Part shown: piece after piece, positions 23,368 through 35,697 of the stretch
Layout of the letters: each line of letters starts with the position of its first letter
Position numbering within the stretch: the stretch's first letter is position 1
Program-made: the position numbers and the translations under genes
Assembly: GCF_002575655.3 (NCBI RefSeq)
Contig: NC_053036.3
Location: 648,851,387 to 648,915,386 of the forward strand
Direction: 5' to 3'
DNA from: Aegilops tauschii subsp. strangulata
Lineage: Eukaryota; Streptophyta; Magnoliopsida; Poales; Poaceae
Length of the DNA stretch: 64,000 nucleotides
Notes under the pieces: model-generated
Seen by the model: the letters and a program-made list of their open reading frames with translations, nothing else
What the model was told of the DNA's origin: nothing
Database searches by the model: none

Positions 23368-24162
23368 AGTAGAGTTAGCAGACATACTGTAGCAGCACCG
23401 ATTTCATTGTATACATGATTTGCTAATAATTAGTATCATTGGATAGTAGATGATGTCCATGTGCATCTGTTGCACTGGACACTTGGTTGTACCTAGATAG
23501 ACTAGCTACTCTGTTTCACTTACTGAGTCCATGTGTCTACTGTAGATCACTCTGTTCCACTTCACTGAATATATGTGTTTCATTGTAGGCTACTCTGTTT
23601 CACTTGGTAAATTTCAGGGACAGTTGGATTATCGTAGGCATGATTTGCTAATAGTACACCACTAGCACAGAGCACAGGCAGTATAGAGCCTAGATGGTGG
23701 ACCTCCATGTCCATGTGTTTGTGTTGCACCTGGTTGACACTTGTACCTAGCATAGTGGCGTGTGTTCTAGTTTTCAACAGATACACAGAGCACTCTGTTC
23801 AACTCAATGATGAATTTATTGAGCAGCTGATCATCATCACTCAGTAGTAGATGTTTCACTCAATCAAGAACCTTTCATTTCGCCATACGCGTGATATAAC
23901 TTTGGTTGATCTTTCTGGGCCGTTCACGAGCGGTTAATTAAATGTATGATGTGCCCACGCGGATTATAGTTAACATGATCGAGCGTGATAGTGAGTGGAT
24001 TAATTGAGTTTTCCCTGTCAATCATCTTTTCTGGTGTAACTAGTTTACGCGTCATGAGATTTTAGGTTTGAATCGTAATTAAGTTGAGATGCAGACAGAT
24101 GGATGGGCCTCCTACTCACCATCTATAGTCAACAAAGTGACAGGGGCTTGCACTGCCTTGAT

Positions 24163-26480
24163 CAAGCTTTTAAATCTAGGCCGATACGACCGATATATAG
24201 GCCAGTATATCACTTTTGGGGCTCTACCGATATAAACATAACATATCATTTTGTAAATATCATTTTCAAACGTATCATCCGATACGGACCGAAATATCGA
24301 CCGATATGGCCGATATCTAGCCCGATATGTCCACCTAGTGGCGAGCCGGGGCAAAGTACACGGCGTTCCTGTCTGCCAGTTTTTTGCCCCTACAAATCGT
24401 TGGTTAGCCCTCCATTTACTGCTCCTATTCAAACAAGAATGCATGGCTAAGCCCGGGCAGCTACCCCGGGTAGCCGGAAGGTGGCTCTGCCATTGTTTCC
24501 ACTGATATAGAACGATACGTTGATGATAACAATTCTTACTGGAAAGGAGTGAAATAAGATTATGAATTTACAACTTCATAATATATTATCAAAGTCATGC
24601 ACAATATGTTTCATACAAATGCATATATATTGTATGGTTTCTAATCATAGAGTAAGGATTTTGTGAATCTTTCCTCGATAGTTTCTTAATCAATAAGTTA
24701 ATAAACTATAAATCTAAAAGTGTGAAGAGAACCCGACCTAACCCTCCTCTGGCGCTTCCGCGGGCGACAGAGGAGGCTTCTCGCCGCCGCCGGCCCCCGC
24801 CCCCTCTCCTCCTCCACTTCCCTCGCCGCCGCCCGGGCGCGCCGGCGGGCGAAGCCTGCCTGGCGTGGGCGGTGGCGGGGAGCCTTCTCCTCCTCACCTG
24901 GTGAGGTCGACGCGGGTCGATCTGGCTCGGCCAGGGCGCGGTGCTATGTGGGGCACGGCGGCGCTGGATGTCGCGGCGGTGACGTGGAGGGCTGCGTGCG
25001 GGCAAACTTGAGCGGCTGCGTGCTGCGGTGGTCGGCGCCGGGTGGATGCGTGCCGGCCATATCTGGCACTGGGATCCCGGCCGGCGGCGCGGGACGGGGT
25101 CACTGGCCCACGGGCGGCCGCCCTGCCGTGGTTGGTGGTGGCGGTGGCGCCGTAGTGGTGGTGGTGGTTCGTGCTGGTGGTGGCGTTGGCGGCGGTGTGG
25201 GCTTCGGCCGACCTTGCGTGCGGCGGCCGTTGGCGGGGAGGGTGATGGCGCTGGCTCGGGGCTGCCCCTCAGGGTCCCGACATGGATGTGGGCTGCCACG
25301 GCGTGGTGGTGGCCCATGGCGGTGGTCTGGGTCGTTTCACGGCGGCGGCTGGACCTCTCCGGCGTCTGCCTGTCGGTGAGCGCCCTTGTTGACCTTCGAT
25401 TCCTCTCCCCGTCGTTCGGGCGCTACCTTCATCGGAGGGTTGGCCCTCTCCCAATGGCATCCATCGCCCGTCTCGCGCCCGGCTGCGGGTCAGAGCTCGT
25501 CCCGCGCCCGGCAGCTAGACCAGTCTCATCTCGCGCCCGACAGCAGGACCAAGCTCGTCTCGCGCCCAGCAGCAAGACCTGACTTGTCTCGCACCCGGCG
25601 GCAGGACCGAGCTCGTCTCGCGCCCGGCGGCAGGACGGGTCGATGGTGGCCAGTTTTGGCCGGCCTATTGGGTCTCGACGTTGGGGACAACTCAGGGGTG
25701 CAAAAGGCGGTTCCTTTTCACTTGTCTCTTTGGTTGAGGTAGCAGTGGATCGCGGGTGAGGTGGCGTCAAGGTCCTGGATGCCGGGGCGGCGGCCCTGGT
25801 GGTGGTGTCGCGGTGCTCCTAGGCAAAGCCCGTGGCTTGGTGCTGCCTGGTGGCCATGGCCGTGTGGGCGGCGTGGTAGCCAGGGTGTAGCGTTTGGTGG
25901 CGGTGAATATCGGCCGGGGTGAAAACCTACTCTATCTTCGGGCGGACCGGCGGCGGCGAAGCTCGTTCCCTTCTTGAAGGCGTCACCGCGGCTCTCATTG
26001 CCCGTCGTGTTGCTTCGGGGGAAACTCTGATCCTTGGGTCGGGCAGTTGCGGCGCTTCGATGTCGTAACCTTCCTGAAGGCACCGCCTTGGAGCCCACGG
26101 TGCGTCGTATGTAGCTTCTTCTCTTCGCGGTGGCGTGTTCACGGTTGAGACCCTCGGTGGCTCTTGTAGTGCTAGGGGTGATGTTGCTGCGCTTAGCACC
26201 TATGTATCCTGCCTTGGGTGTGTGCGGGTGTTCTGGTGGCATGCGTTGTACCAGGTTGTTGATGATCTTTGCTTTATATATAAAGCGGGGCGAAAGCCTT
26301 TTTCGGTAAATCTAAAAGTATTATGTTAAAGTGTTGAATCATACATTTTATTTTACTAAAAATAAATGTTTTGAACAATAATAATGAAAGAATAGACATG
26401 TTTTCTCCGATATATCCCCCGATATCCGACATCCGATATGTTGAAGCCAAACCGATACGAACCCGATATTATGAAGCTTG
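24163..26480. mobile_element. hAT-like non-autonomous element, left arm only
   Basis: An 8-bp direct repeat, GCCTTGAT, flanks it (24155-24162 and 26481-26488). Ends are inverted: CAAGCTTTTAAATC at the left and the reverse of ATATTATGAAGCTTG at the right. CCGATATGG/CCGATAC words cluster near both ends (24180-24330 and 26405-26470). No transposase is present. An internally deleted LINE sits inside (24722-26306), leaving about 730 bp of own sequence. The right arm shows the empty site as ACTGCCTAGATAAG (reverse of 35190-35205), so the insertion followed the duplication. Confidence 0.8.
24722..26306 (+). mobile_element. Internally deleted LINE (1585 bp)
   Basis: Bounded by a perfect 13-bp target duplication, TAAATCTAAAAGT (24709-24721 and 26307-26319). 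It starts with a GC-rich leader (CGCCGCCGGCC) and ends GCTTTATATATAAAGCGGGG then CGAAAGCCTTTTTCGG, wording I know from 3' ends of grass LINEs; there is no poly(A). No endonuclease or reverse transcriptase is encoded, and the long GC-rich reading frames on both strands are by-products of composition. It must have been mobilised in trans. Nested in the hAT-like element. Confidence 0.8.
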
Positions 26481-26619
26481 GCCTTGATATATGTATCTCG
26501 AGTACATAATGTTGCTTGTGGCTGTTGTATAATGTTGTTCATTAAAATGTTCTTTTTTGAACGGGATCAATCGGTTAGTGAATATGTATAAGATTGATGA
26601 TATGCACAATAAACAGAAA

Positions 26620-29600
26620 GGAAGGGGATTTAATTCCGCTTCATAAACTTAGAAAAATCGTATTTCTAGATTATGATAAATTCCGGGATATAAAGCTAAC
26701 ATGCAGGTATTCCTTACTCATGACAGTTTCTAATCGTGTGGCAATGATATATTGCAAATAAAAAAAATCATGTTTCCTGTCACAACATCACTAATTATCG
26801 TGTTATGTTGCTGTTTCTCATAGGCCACTGACATCATCATCGTCGCCATCCATATTACTAATTTTGTAGTGCAATATTCACTAATGTTTTTTTCAAGCGA
26901 GCTGAGCATAGCTATACTTGACATGGGTGCTTGCAATTTTCTTGATTTTATTCCATGCTTTCGGTACTACTTTATTAGTGGTACCGTGTGTACGTCAATT
27001 ACATGGTGTCTGTGGCAACTTCATCTATCTCAAAATCTGCCAACTCAATATGTCGAAGGTGCTCATAGGATTGTGTACGTGTGCATGTGTTTTCTGAGCA
27101 TCTATGTATGTACTGTAGCTTTCACAAATGAATGAATCTTTTCAAAACAAAATATGCCACTCTTTTTGAAATATATCTGGAGAGCTACATTTTTATTGCC
27201 TTCTTCCGCTAAGTATACAAGTAATATATCTAATGAAAAAAATCATGTCTTACAATTTTTTTATAATGTTGTAATACAAAATTTATTATAAAAAATCATA
27301 CTATATCAGAAATACAATAAATCCAAATATGACACACCGCGGTATTAACCATATACATGAATATCTGACACAATTTCTTGTCATTATGTGGAACAAATTC
27401 AACAAGTGCTTAAATTTATTCTTGGGCTATGCCATGTATGATAATAATTTGTGTGTGCAACTCACAAAAATTGCAGTATAATGTTTACCATCGACATCGA
27501 AAGACTTCATATACTATGTTTAGCATGGACCATTCTAAAAGTGATGCATGAAGGAAATTAAAATGTAAATGGAACATGTTATGTTTTTACTAAGCATAAG
27601 AGTATGTGCATTCTGAAAACCATAGAGACTTCTTGCTTTCTTTAATTGCACTTACATTAAGAAGAAAATCGTATATGCATAAGGATAACACTCCTTTGTA
27701 GCATGACTACCTCTCATTAGCCTCGGTGTGGCAGCTTTTAAACATACCACATTTTGAAATATATTCAGATAGGGAGCCTCCCCCTCCATCCCGGGGTCCA
27801 TTTTAAAAAAAAAATCCAAGGTTTTTGGGTCCCAGGTTTGTTTCACCGGTCCTACTTCATGAGATTTGTGGGTTCTTCTTCATATTACTCTCATTTTCCG
27901 TACATCTTTGTTTGTGCGTCCTCGCAACGATATAGAGGCGGCAATGACATCACGGTTGGCATAAGTCTACCTAACCTCCTTAGCGTCCCAATGATGTACT
28001 CCCCAATGCCTGCGGTGGACTTTTAAGGGTTTAGTCTTGTGAACCTTGTTTTACAATGTGTAAGGTCTCTTGTTTTGTCTAAGCTTTCGTCAGGCAGTGG
28101 CGGTAATGGCAGTATGATTGTTTTTCTTGTAAGGGTTTTCTTATTATGTTGGTACTCCACTGGTCAATGGAGGCATCCTGCAATTGTAGGTACCCTCAGC
28201 CTGGTGTTATAGCCGTAAGCTCCTCAAAGAGTTTCAGTCATGTAGTTAACCATATTGTCTATGAAATAATAGTGATAGAACCCCTAAGAAAATTGTTTGC
28301 CCAGAAGACAACATTAATTCTATCAATTTTGCATGTTTTATACAAATTCGGAAGGGTTGGATAGACTTTTTTTTATTAAACTCCCTGCAAAAGAAGAAGT
28401 TTTACCTCTTATTAGTATTTTTGAATTTATCCTTTGATGTGTGGGTGCCATAATGGCAACAAATACCTAGGAAAGGAGTCATGTTGTTGTCATTAAAAAT
28501 TGTTATTCTAGAATTTTCTTTCATGTAAGCCTAATCATAAACTAGACATCCCTATCATGATATTTTCGAGACAATCAATTTATAGCAAAAATGTATAAAC
28601 TCTGTTTATACAAGTATCACAAATGAATCCACAATAACATTCAAGACTATGTTTTTTGTTCTTATTTTCTCTCATTTATGGGATTGGATTTAAATCTTTA
28701 AGGTGTAATGTGTCAAAATTATCTAATTTTACTTGTATTTCAACCACGATTAAATTGTTCACATTGCACGCATATTTTAAACGGCGAACATTTCAAATCT
28801 AAAATGAGTTTGTTATTAAAATTTAACAATGCTATCACATCACTTGTTGTCATAAGTTATCGACACAATATTAGCTTTGAATGTGATATGATAAAGATGA
28901 GTTAAAAGTAAGCATAAAAGTTTAGTATAAACATGTTCAAATTGTGACTTCTCAACCTCATAAACCATTTTTATAGATAAAATGCATAAAACTCAACTTT
29001 AAATTTGTGAAGTCGTTAAGTGGTAAAATTGTGGTGCTTATTATTACGAAGGCAATAACTTGGAGAAAAACTAAAAAAATACATACGAAGACAATTGAAG
29101 CTAAGAGACCTACATGCAAAAAATAATTTATTTTTTCGCTTTTTTATAATAATTTGTAAGTGAAAAATAGAGCTAATCAAAATCAAAACACTTAAATATC
29201 ATATATTTTATCATGGACTATTATGAATGTGTAACATGGAGGAATATTTTAATTTAAAACAGAATAGTGAAAGAGTAGAGCAACTCGGGCGACCAATCCC
29301 CATTCATGACCTTCTGCCTTCCAGCTTCTCGTCCCGCATCATCATCGTTAGTCAAAGTTCACATTAAATGGTAGAGGGGTTGTCGTTCTAGGAAAGTGTG
29401 TTGTCGAGGAATAGCGGAGGACATTGCAATAGCGGAGGTCATGCCAATGAACATCATGTGGCTTGTGTTGGAGCCATTGCATGTGCTCTAGCCTAGATCT
29501 AATTGCACTCCCCTGGTCATATGAAGAGGTGGAGGACAGAGGGAACTATCATAGTTCCATGGTGTGCGGCCAGCCGGCAATAGCTAGGCAAGTTTTTTAG

Positions 29601-29925
29601 ATCCGGGTGTTGCCGCAAACAAGCTAGCTTGGTTAGGATTTGCGCTCTTTGGCACATTAGTTATCCAAAATAGTTTTGATGTTTTAAATATCTTAATTTA
29701 ATTCATTTATTTAGATATTGTACACGATATCAGTTTATCATGCTAGTGCTTCAGGACCATATATTCCATATTATAACTGTCAATTATGCAGGTGATTACC
29801 CTACAAGTTAATGGTTATTAAACAAGCTGATAACTATTTTGTTGTCTTTCATATATTCTTGATGGAATCGAAAACATATGAGATAAGTTTGTACGACTTT
29901 GAGAACATTTGCCTCCCATCTCCAT
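26620..29925. repeat. AT-rich spacer with a degenerate repeat of about 1.67 kb
   Basis: No gene seen. A recurring passage (AATCAACATCAAAACACTTA, then TATTTTATCATGGA, then CATGGAGGAA) is found at about 27500-27570, 29165-29260 and 30820-30900, spaced near 1.67 kb. Shorter matches upstream of each, such as ATGTTGTAATA, fit a decayed tandem repeat or internal repeats of one unclassified element. Confidence 0.4.
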
Positions 29926-29929
29926 TTTT

Positions 29930-30165
29930 TTAAACATAGTACAATCAAAGTCGCTAACATGCATGAGCATACACTCATCCCTATGAACGCACGCATGCAA
30001 ACCCTACCCCTGTGAGCACCTCCGAGAGACTGAGCCTGGATAGCATCTCTTGAGTTTTTATGAAGTCACCACAGGTGCCTCGCACTCGACGGGAACATCT
30101 CCTCCCACTGAATGTCTCCTCGCAGCCTTCCATCTTCATTTGAGTGTAGCTTCCAAAATTAAAGG
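29930..30165. repeat. Short dispersed grass repeat
   Basis: The stretch TGAGCACCTCCGAGAGACTG, AAGTCACCACAGGTGCCTCG and GACGGGAACATCTCCTCCCA matches wording I remember from many Pooideae intergenic sequences. I cannot name the family or its ends. A search against a Triticeae repeat library would settle it. Confidence 0.4.
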
Positions 30166-30317
30166 ATAAAACTGGACACTAAAATCAGTAAGTTTTCTCA
30201 TATATGTTATTTTCTAAAATTTTGTGATGAATTATTTTTTGCGTAGGCCATCATCATCCCAATTATTTTTAAATACACATTTTGTAATTTACATGGAGAC
30301 ACGTGTTTTTAGTAGCT

Positions 30318-30337
30318 CCCCCCCCCCCCCCCCCCCC
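30318..30337. repeat. Homopolymer of 20 C
   Basis: Twenty consecutive C bases between AGTAGCT and TCCATCATATAC. True length is uncertain because such runs are error-prone in sequencing. Confidence 0.8.
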
Positions 30338-30959
30338 TCCATCATATACATTTGGTCATATCTGCTTGAAAAGTATTGTTTGTCGCTTTTCATAAAAAAA
30401 TCTTATCATGTTGTAATATAAATATATTATGAATGTTATAGAGAAGTATGAAGGATCAAACTATCCATTATAAGATATTAGCATGATATGGAATTTTATA
30501 TTCAAACTAAATTAAGGCAAATAAAAATTATTGCGGTGTATTATAAGACTTTAGTTATCCACACACTGAATTTCTTGACATCTCAAGGATAAATAGATGG
30601 GTATACACATGTCATACACTATTCAAGCGCATGATTCTACCTATGAACATGAAGAGGAACTATCTAGAGAGACAGCAAAGTAGAATATGATGCATCACAA
30701 TATTAATTGTTTATAGCTAATCACTGATGTTAAGATGTGCCATCTTCCTACCAATATATGCAACAAATCGAACAAGTAGGATCCATGTTTTCTGTGTGCA
30801 AACAATTATGTTGGAGTATAGTTCTAATCAACATCAAAACACTTAACTATAATATGTTTATCATGGAACATTCCAAAATTGATACATGGAGGAAAGATTT
30901 TTAATGGTTAAAGCCCAGCATGCCACTATGATTGCCAGCTATATCTTGCACATCTTAGC

Positions 30960-32520
30960 CGGAGCATGAGAGTGCCACCAAATCCAGGCGCGAGCACTTC
31001 TAATGGTTGGCCTTTTTACTGCACCGCCTCTACTGCCATCATTGTGGTTGTCCTTCACCGTCACCAAGCATCACAACACAAAATTGAGGCATGCTACATC
31101 ATGTTGGACCATAGTGACCCATCTTGGTCCAGAGCACGTCGCCTTGGAACCAGTGGGTAGCCTCCCCCAACTCTGGGTCTGCACGATCTTTGCTTCAGAA
31201 CAATGGGGTGGGGGAGCTTGTAAACTATATATATTCGCATGGGCACACACTTGCCCAGCCACGATAGCCGCCCCCATTGCTTCGCGATCCGCACTCAGGC
31301 GCATAAGTTTTAAATTTTAGTTTCTGAAAATAATGATTTAGTCTGTAGCGGGTTTTGAAATTACTAGTTTGTCGGTCGCTCGCACCAAGTTTCAAAACTT
31401 GAAACTTAAAACGTATTGTTCCATTGGTTGCAGGTTTTGAAACGTTAGATTTTGTCGGTCCCTTGTACAAAGTTTCAAAAGCTGAAATTTGTTGATTTTT
31501 TAAAAGCTCATCAAATTGTATTCAAAATGGATCTCATTTGAAAGCCTCATCGCAGAAAACACAATTATGCAAATGGAATAATATTTGGACAGCGTGTCCC
31601 TGCACATGCATGCTACAAATCGTCTCCCCGTAAACTGGGCTAGTCTATGTATTTATTTTTAACTTTGTCTATATATGAGATTACAGGTGTAAACTGGGAT
31701 TGTCCGACGAGGTTTACTAAAAAATATTCTATTTTTGTATACAGCAAGAAACTCCAAACCATAAATATGTCTTTATTAAATGTTGCTGATTCTGGGACTT
31801 TCCAGATATATAACTACAACATCTTTTAACGAAAAGTAAATAAAGAGAAGTTTCGTGTTGATTTTTTTTTTTTTGAGATGAGATCGCTGACCACCCTTGC
31901 CGGATAGTGGTTAAGTTTGGTATTGATATATGTCCTGATTTTCTTACAAAATGTCCTCGTTTCATTGCTGTGGTGTATGTGATGCATGCATTAGAACTAA
32001 AACCACAACAAGTGTTTTGAAATGGATGGAGTTATAATTTCCAAAATAAACTCGACACGTGGCGACGGTGCTCCACTTGGAGACGACCAATGCTGGCACA
32101 GTTTAACACCAAAGCTTGACCGTCCGATGAACATACGTAGAGACACACTTGGACAGCAACGAGAGGCAGACAACAGCTAGCACAGAGTCCTACACATTGC
32201 ATGATTACAATTACGACGCGCGCGGGTGGGTGGCACCGGTCTAGAGAGACGGCGCGGCCGGGGCCGCTGAGGCGGTTGGGGCGGCGGATCCAGAGGCCTT
32301 GCCGGCCGGGGTGTCTGCATGACGCCACTATGGCACTATACATGAAGATTGTGCGCGCGCACCATGGGCGACGGATGGATAGATGGATATGTATACAAGC
32401 ATGGGTCGATTGATGCAGTGGAGATTGACAGCTTTGCCTCTCATTGTCGTCCAGGCCGGCTGGCCGGCGCCCTTGTCGGGAGGCAACTACACATGGCCAT
32501 GATATCATTGACCGACCGAT
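30960..32520. other. Unassigned spacer DNA
   Basis: No gene recognised. It includes a mixed-composition segment (30960-31300), AT-rich sequence with repeated GTTTCAAAA and TTTTGAAA words (31300-31500), a T run (31863-31876), and a GC-rich patch at 32215-32310. Confidence 0.4.
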
Positions 32521-32534
32521 ACGTTGTCATGCAT

Positions 32535-32798
32535 GAAATGCGGCGGGTGCAATGGGCACTATCTATATATTCTGTTGTTTTGTGTTGACGTGTTGGTGAA
32601 GTCGCATTTGTTCATTTGCATACACATGCATGATACGGCTATTGCACCCGCCGCATTGATAGTGCCCATTGATCACATATGTGAAACCCAAAAAATTTAC
32701 ATGAATGTATCGGTCACATTGACAACGTATGTGAACACAAATGCGACTTCACCAACAGTATATATCACATATGTGAAACCCAAAAAATTTACATGAAC
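32535..32798. repeat. Cluster of short inverted and direct repeats
   Basis: GCGGCGGGTGCAATGGGCACT (near 32541) recurs inverted, but cut and reordered, as TATTGCACCCGCCGC and ATAGTGCCCATTG (32640-32672). GTTGGTGAAGTCGCATTTG (near 32592) recurs inverted at about 32740-32757. CACATATGTGAAACCC plus AAAAAATTTACATGAA occurs twice directly (about 32675 and 32767). No known element identified. Confidence 0.7.
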
Positions 32799-32929
32799 GC
32801 CACACAGCGCGTGCGCGCGACACGTCACTGCTGAGCGGCCGCACGGGAGTTATGGGATACGGCTGATCAATCATGGGCGTCATCATGTGAGGGCTTCTTT
32901 TTACAATAGAGCAGTGCGAGTCTAACCTT

Positions 32930-33715
32930 AGAGCATCTTTAACAAATCTCTTATAACCTTGAACTCCTCATTTTGAGGACTTAACCGCACCTATCGGATC
33001 TCTCAAACTGTTAACAGGAGTAAAATTTATAAGAGTCAGTGTAAAAAAAATAGCGCAAATCTCTCAAATATACTTGACCGACACCTACCAGAGTATAATT
33101 TTGGACGCCTCTCTCTTCCTCCCGAGCGGCTGTCACCTCCAGCTACCATCGTCTAGTCTCGACACCGCCACCACCGATGCCCTCGATTCCAGACAAAATG
33201 GAACCGCAAGATCCTTCCGCCACCCCGCGGCCATCGTCGCTGGAATCGACCCATGCGCCGCCCCTGCACCAAGGAAGAGGTTGGGGACAAAGAACTTGCT
33301 TTGGGCCACTGCACCATCAACCAAGGCCACAGCGGCCCCGGTTCTAATAGGATGCCCTCCCCTTGCTCTGGCCGACAGCAAGCAGGCAGAGAAGCCAACG
33401 ACAGCCATGAAGGCATTCACGACAAAGAAGAAGAAGAACGACATGCATCCGTGCCACTCATTTTTCGCCGATCGCTACCGGTGCCACAATGGTGCGATGC
33501 GAGCGTCGATGCCTCATTTCCCGCACATCACATAGCCTCATAGACCAAGCACAGCGGGCAGCTGCTCGAGAAAACCCCAATCGCCCCCAGCCAAGAAAGT
33601 TGCCATTTCTCTATTGTCGCCGCCCCCGCTGACCGTGGTCGGGAAGCAACGCTGGCGTGCCAAGGCACCTACGTCGGCGTGTGCTGTAGAATGTGGATAG
33701 TAGGGACAAAAGGAA
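32930..33715. other. Unclassified segment with GC-rich interior
   Basis: It opens with GAGCATCTTTAACAAATCTC, a type of end common in grass DNA transposons, and then has a GC-rich interior (33120-33540) with overlapping reading frames on both strands, none recognisable. It could be a MULE- or Harbinger-type carrier of captured sequence, but a matching far end was not found. Confidence 0.3.
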
Positions 33716-33724
33716 CGTGGCAGC

Positions 33725-35040
33725 TGATACGTGTCCAACATATTTACTTTTTCAAACACTTTTGTTCTTGTTATGGACTCTAATTTACATATTTTGAATG
33801 AAACTAACCTGGACTGATGTTGTTTTCAGCAACACTACCGTGGTGTTATTTTTGTTCAGAAATAAAAGTTTTCAGAATTGGACAAAACTTTGCAAAGTTT
33901 TGTTATGAAATAAATAAAGAATACTGGAGCAAAAAAGTACCAGAGGGGGGCCACCATGGGGCCACAAGCAAAGGCGCACCTACCCCACCCCCGGTGCACC
34001 CAAGTGGCTTGTGGGGCCCATAGAACTCCGGCTGACGTAATGTAGCCTATATATTCCGTCTTCCCGAGAAAAAACTATGACAGAAAGTTTCATCGCGTTT
34101 TATGATACGGATCCGCCGCCACCTCCTATTCTTAATCGGGAGCCATAACCTAGAGTCCGTTCGTGGCTCTAGAGAGAGGGATTCGTCGCCGTCGTCATCA
34201 CCGATCAACAATATCATGTTGCTCACCGCCATTAGTGAGCTGCGGGTAGATGAAGATGGATGATATTTCTTATGCAAGTGTGCCAATTTGTACCACCAAT
34301 TGTCTTTGCTCAAGTTACAACAACTACTACTACTACTCTGTTTGTTTGTTACAAACCTGCTACTGTTACGGTTACTAATGCTATCACTACTATCATATTA
34401 CTGTGCTACTAATAAATTGCTGCAAGGAAGTGACTCTAAGGTGTGGTTGAATTGATAACTTAATTGCTAAGGCTTATAAGTATTCTTTGGCTCCCTTTGT
34501 GTCGAGTCGATAAATTTGGGTGAAATACTACCCTCGAAGTATAGCTCTATTTATGAAGTTCACTTGGGAGTAAAATATCTGCTGCAATTTATATTCATTA
34601 TGAAGAATTTTCCAGACCATAAGACCAACTTATGCCCTATAGAACGAGGACAGATATGGAACTGCAAACTAGCTCTACGCTTAATTCACCTATTGTTTTC
34701 AGTCAATTTGTGACATCACCACCTGCTATACAATCTGATGTGCCACATGTAATAGGCGTTGCTTCTGCTATCGATGATATTAATGATGATGCTTCTACTT
34801 TGCTTGATAAAACTGTTCCACTTGGTGAATTGTCAGATGCTCATATTGCGAAAGACAAAAAGACTGAATTGGCTGAAAATTATGAATCACGTGTTACATC
34901 CTAGTACTCATGTTAGAAATAAAATATTAGAAGATGTTCCTGAAGGTTACACTTTTGATGAGGAGTTTACTGGAGAGTTTATGGCTTATGATACTACTAA
35001 AGGCATATAAAGTTTGTTGCTATATTTAAAGAAAAAGCCA
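33725..35040 (+). mobile_element. Remnant of a gypsy-type LTR retrotransposon
   Basis: Begins TGATACGTGTCCAACATAT, the start of a common class of Triticeae gypsy LTRs, and runs through typical LTR wording (AAGGTGTGGTTGAATTGATA and TCGATAAATTTGGGTGAA, near 34440-34530). At about 34540, where the LTR should finish, it passes into other internal sequence with short frames ending GEFMAYDTTKGI near 35010. No protease or polymerase. It separates the spacer from the right arm. Confidence 0.55.
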
Positions 35041-35697
35041 TGTACAAAATGACGAAACATGATCATAAGTTTGCAACTTCTTCTGTTTTCGTATATATCC
35101 ACCAACTGATTGATCCTGTCAGAAAAATACATTTTAATGATCAGCGTTATACAGCGGCCACAAGCAACAGTATATATGCACTCAAGATGCATACTTATCT
35201 AGGCAGTGCAAGTCCCTGACACTTTGTTGACTATCGATAGATACTCGATGTGTACTCAATGGCGAGTAGGAGACCCATCTATCTGTCTACATGTCGACTT
35301 AATTATGACTCAAACATAAAATATCATGACGCGTAAAATTAAATTACATAGGAAAAGAGGATCGACAGGGAAACTCAATTAATCAACTCACCATCGTGCT
35401 AGATTGATGTTCAAATCAACAGGGAAACTAAACTAACCGTTCGTGTACGGCCCAGACAAATCAACATATGGTCAAATGAAAGATTCTTCATTGAGTGAAA
35501 CATATACGTACACTGATGAGTGATGATGATCAGCTGTTCTACAGGGAAACACATGGATTCAGTAAGTGGAACAAAGTTTGTTCAACAAACTAGTCTAGGT
35601 ACAAGTGTCAACCAAGTGTCCCGGACATCATCTACGATGAAATCATGTATACAATGAAATCGATGCTTCTACGGTATGTCTGCTAACTCGATCTACT

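Larger units (their letters stand above)
15850..26620 (+). repeat. Left arm of the NAC inverted duplication
   Basis: Homology to the reverse of about 35085-52919 can be followed through block C (15860-16540), block A (16735-17480), block B (17560-18480), distal upstream (18700-20560), promoter and 5' leader (20560-22198), the NAC gene, and 3' flank. It resumes beyond the hAT insertion, where GTTGCTTGTGGC and GGATCAATCGGTTAGTG at 26500-26580 match the reverse of 35090-35180. Left-arm-specific insertions are the MITEs at 16392 and 20135 and the hAT/LINE nest at 24163-26480. Confidence 0.85.

Noticed and set aside
24706..25742. Several long GC-rich reading frames on both strands
   Set aside because: They overlap in several frames, are rich in Arg/Gly/Pro through composition alone, and fall within the leader of an internally deleted LINE.
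33074..33543. ORF of 153 codons and overlapping frames
   Set aside because: No recognisable domain, competing frames on both strands, surrounded by repeat-derived DNA; left as unassigned.
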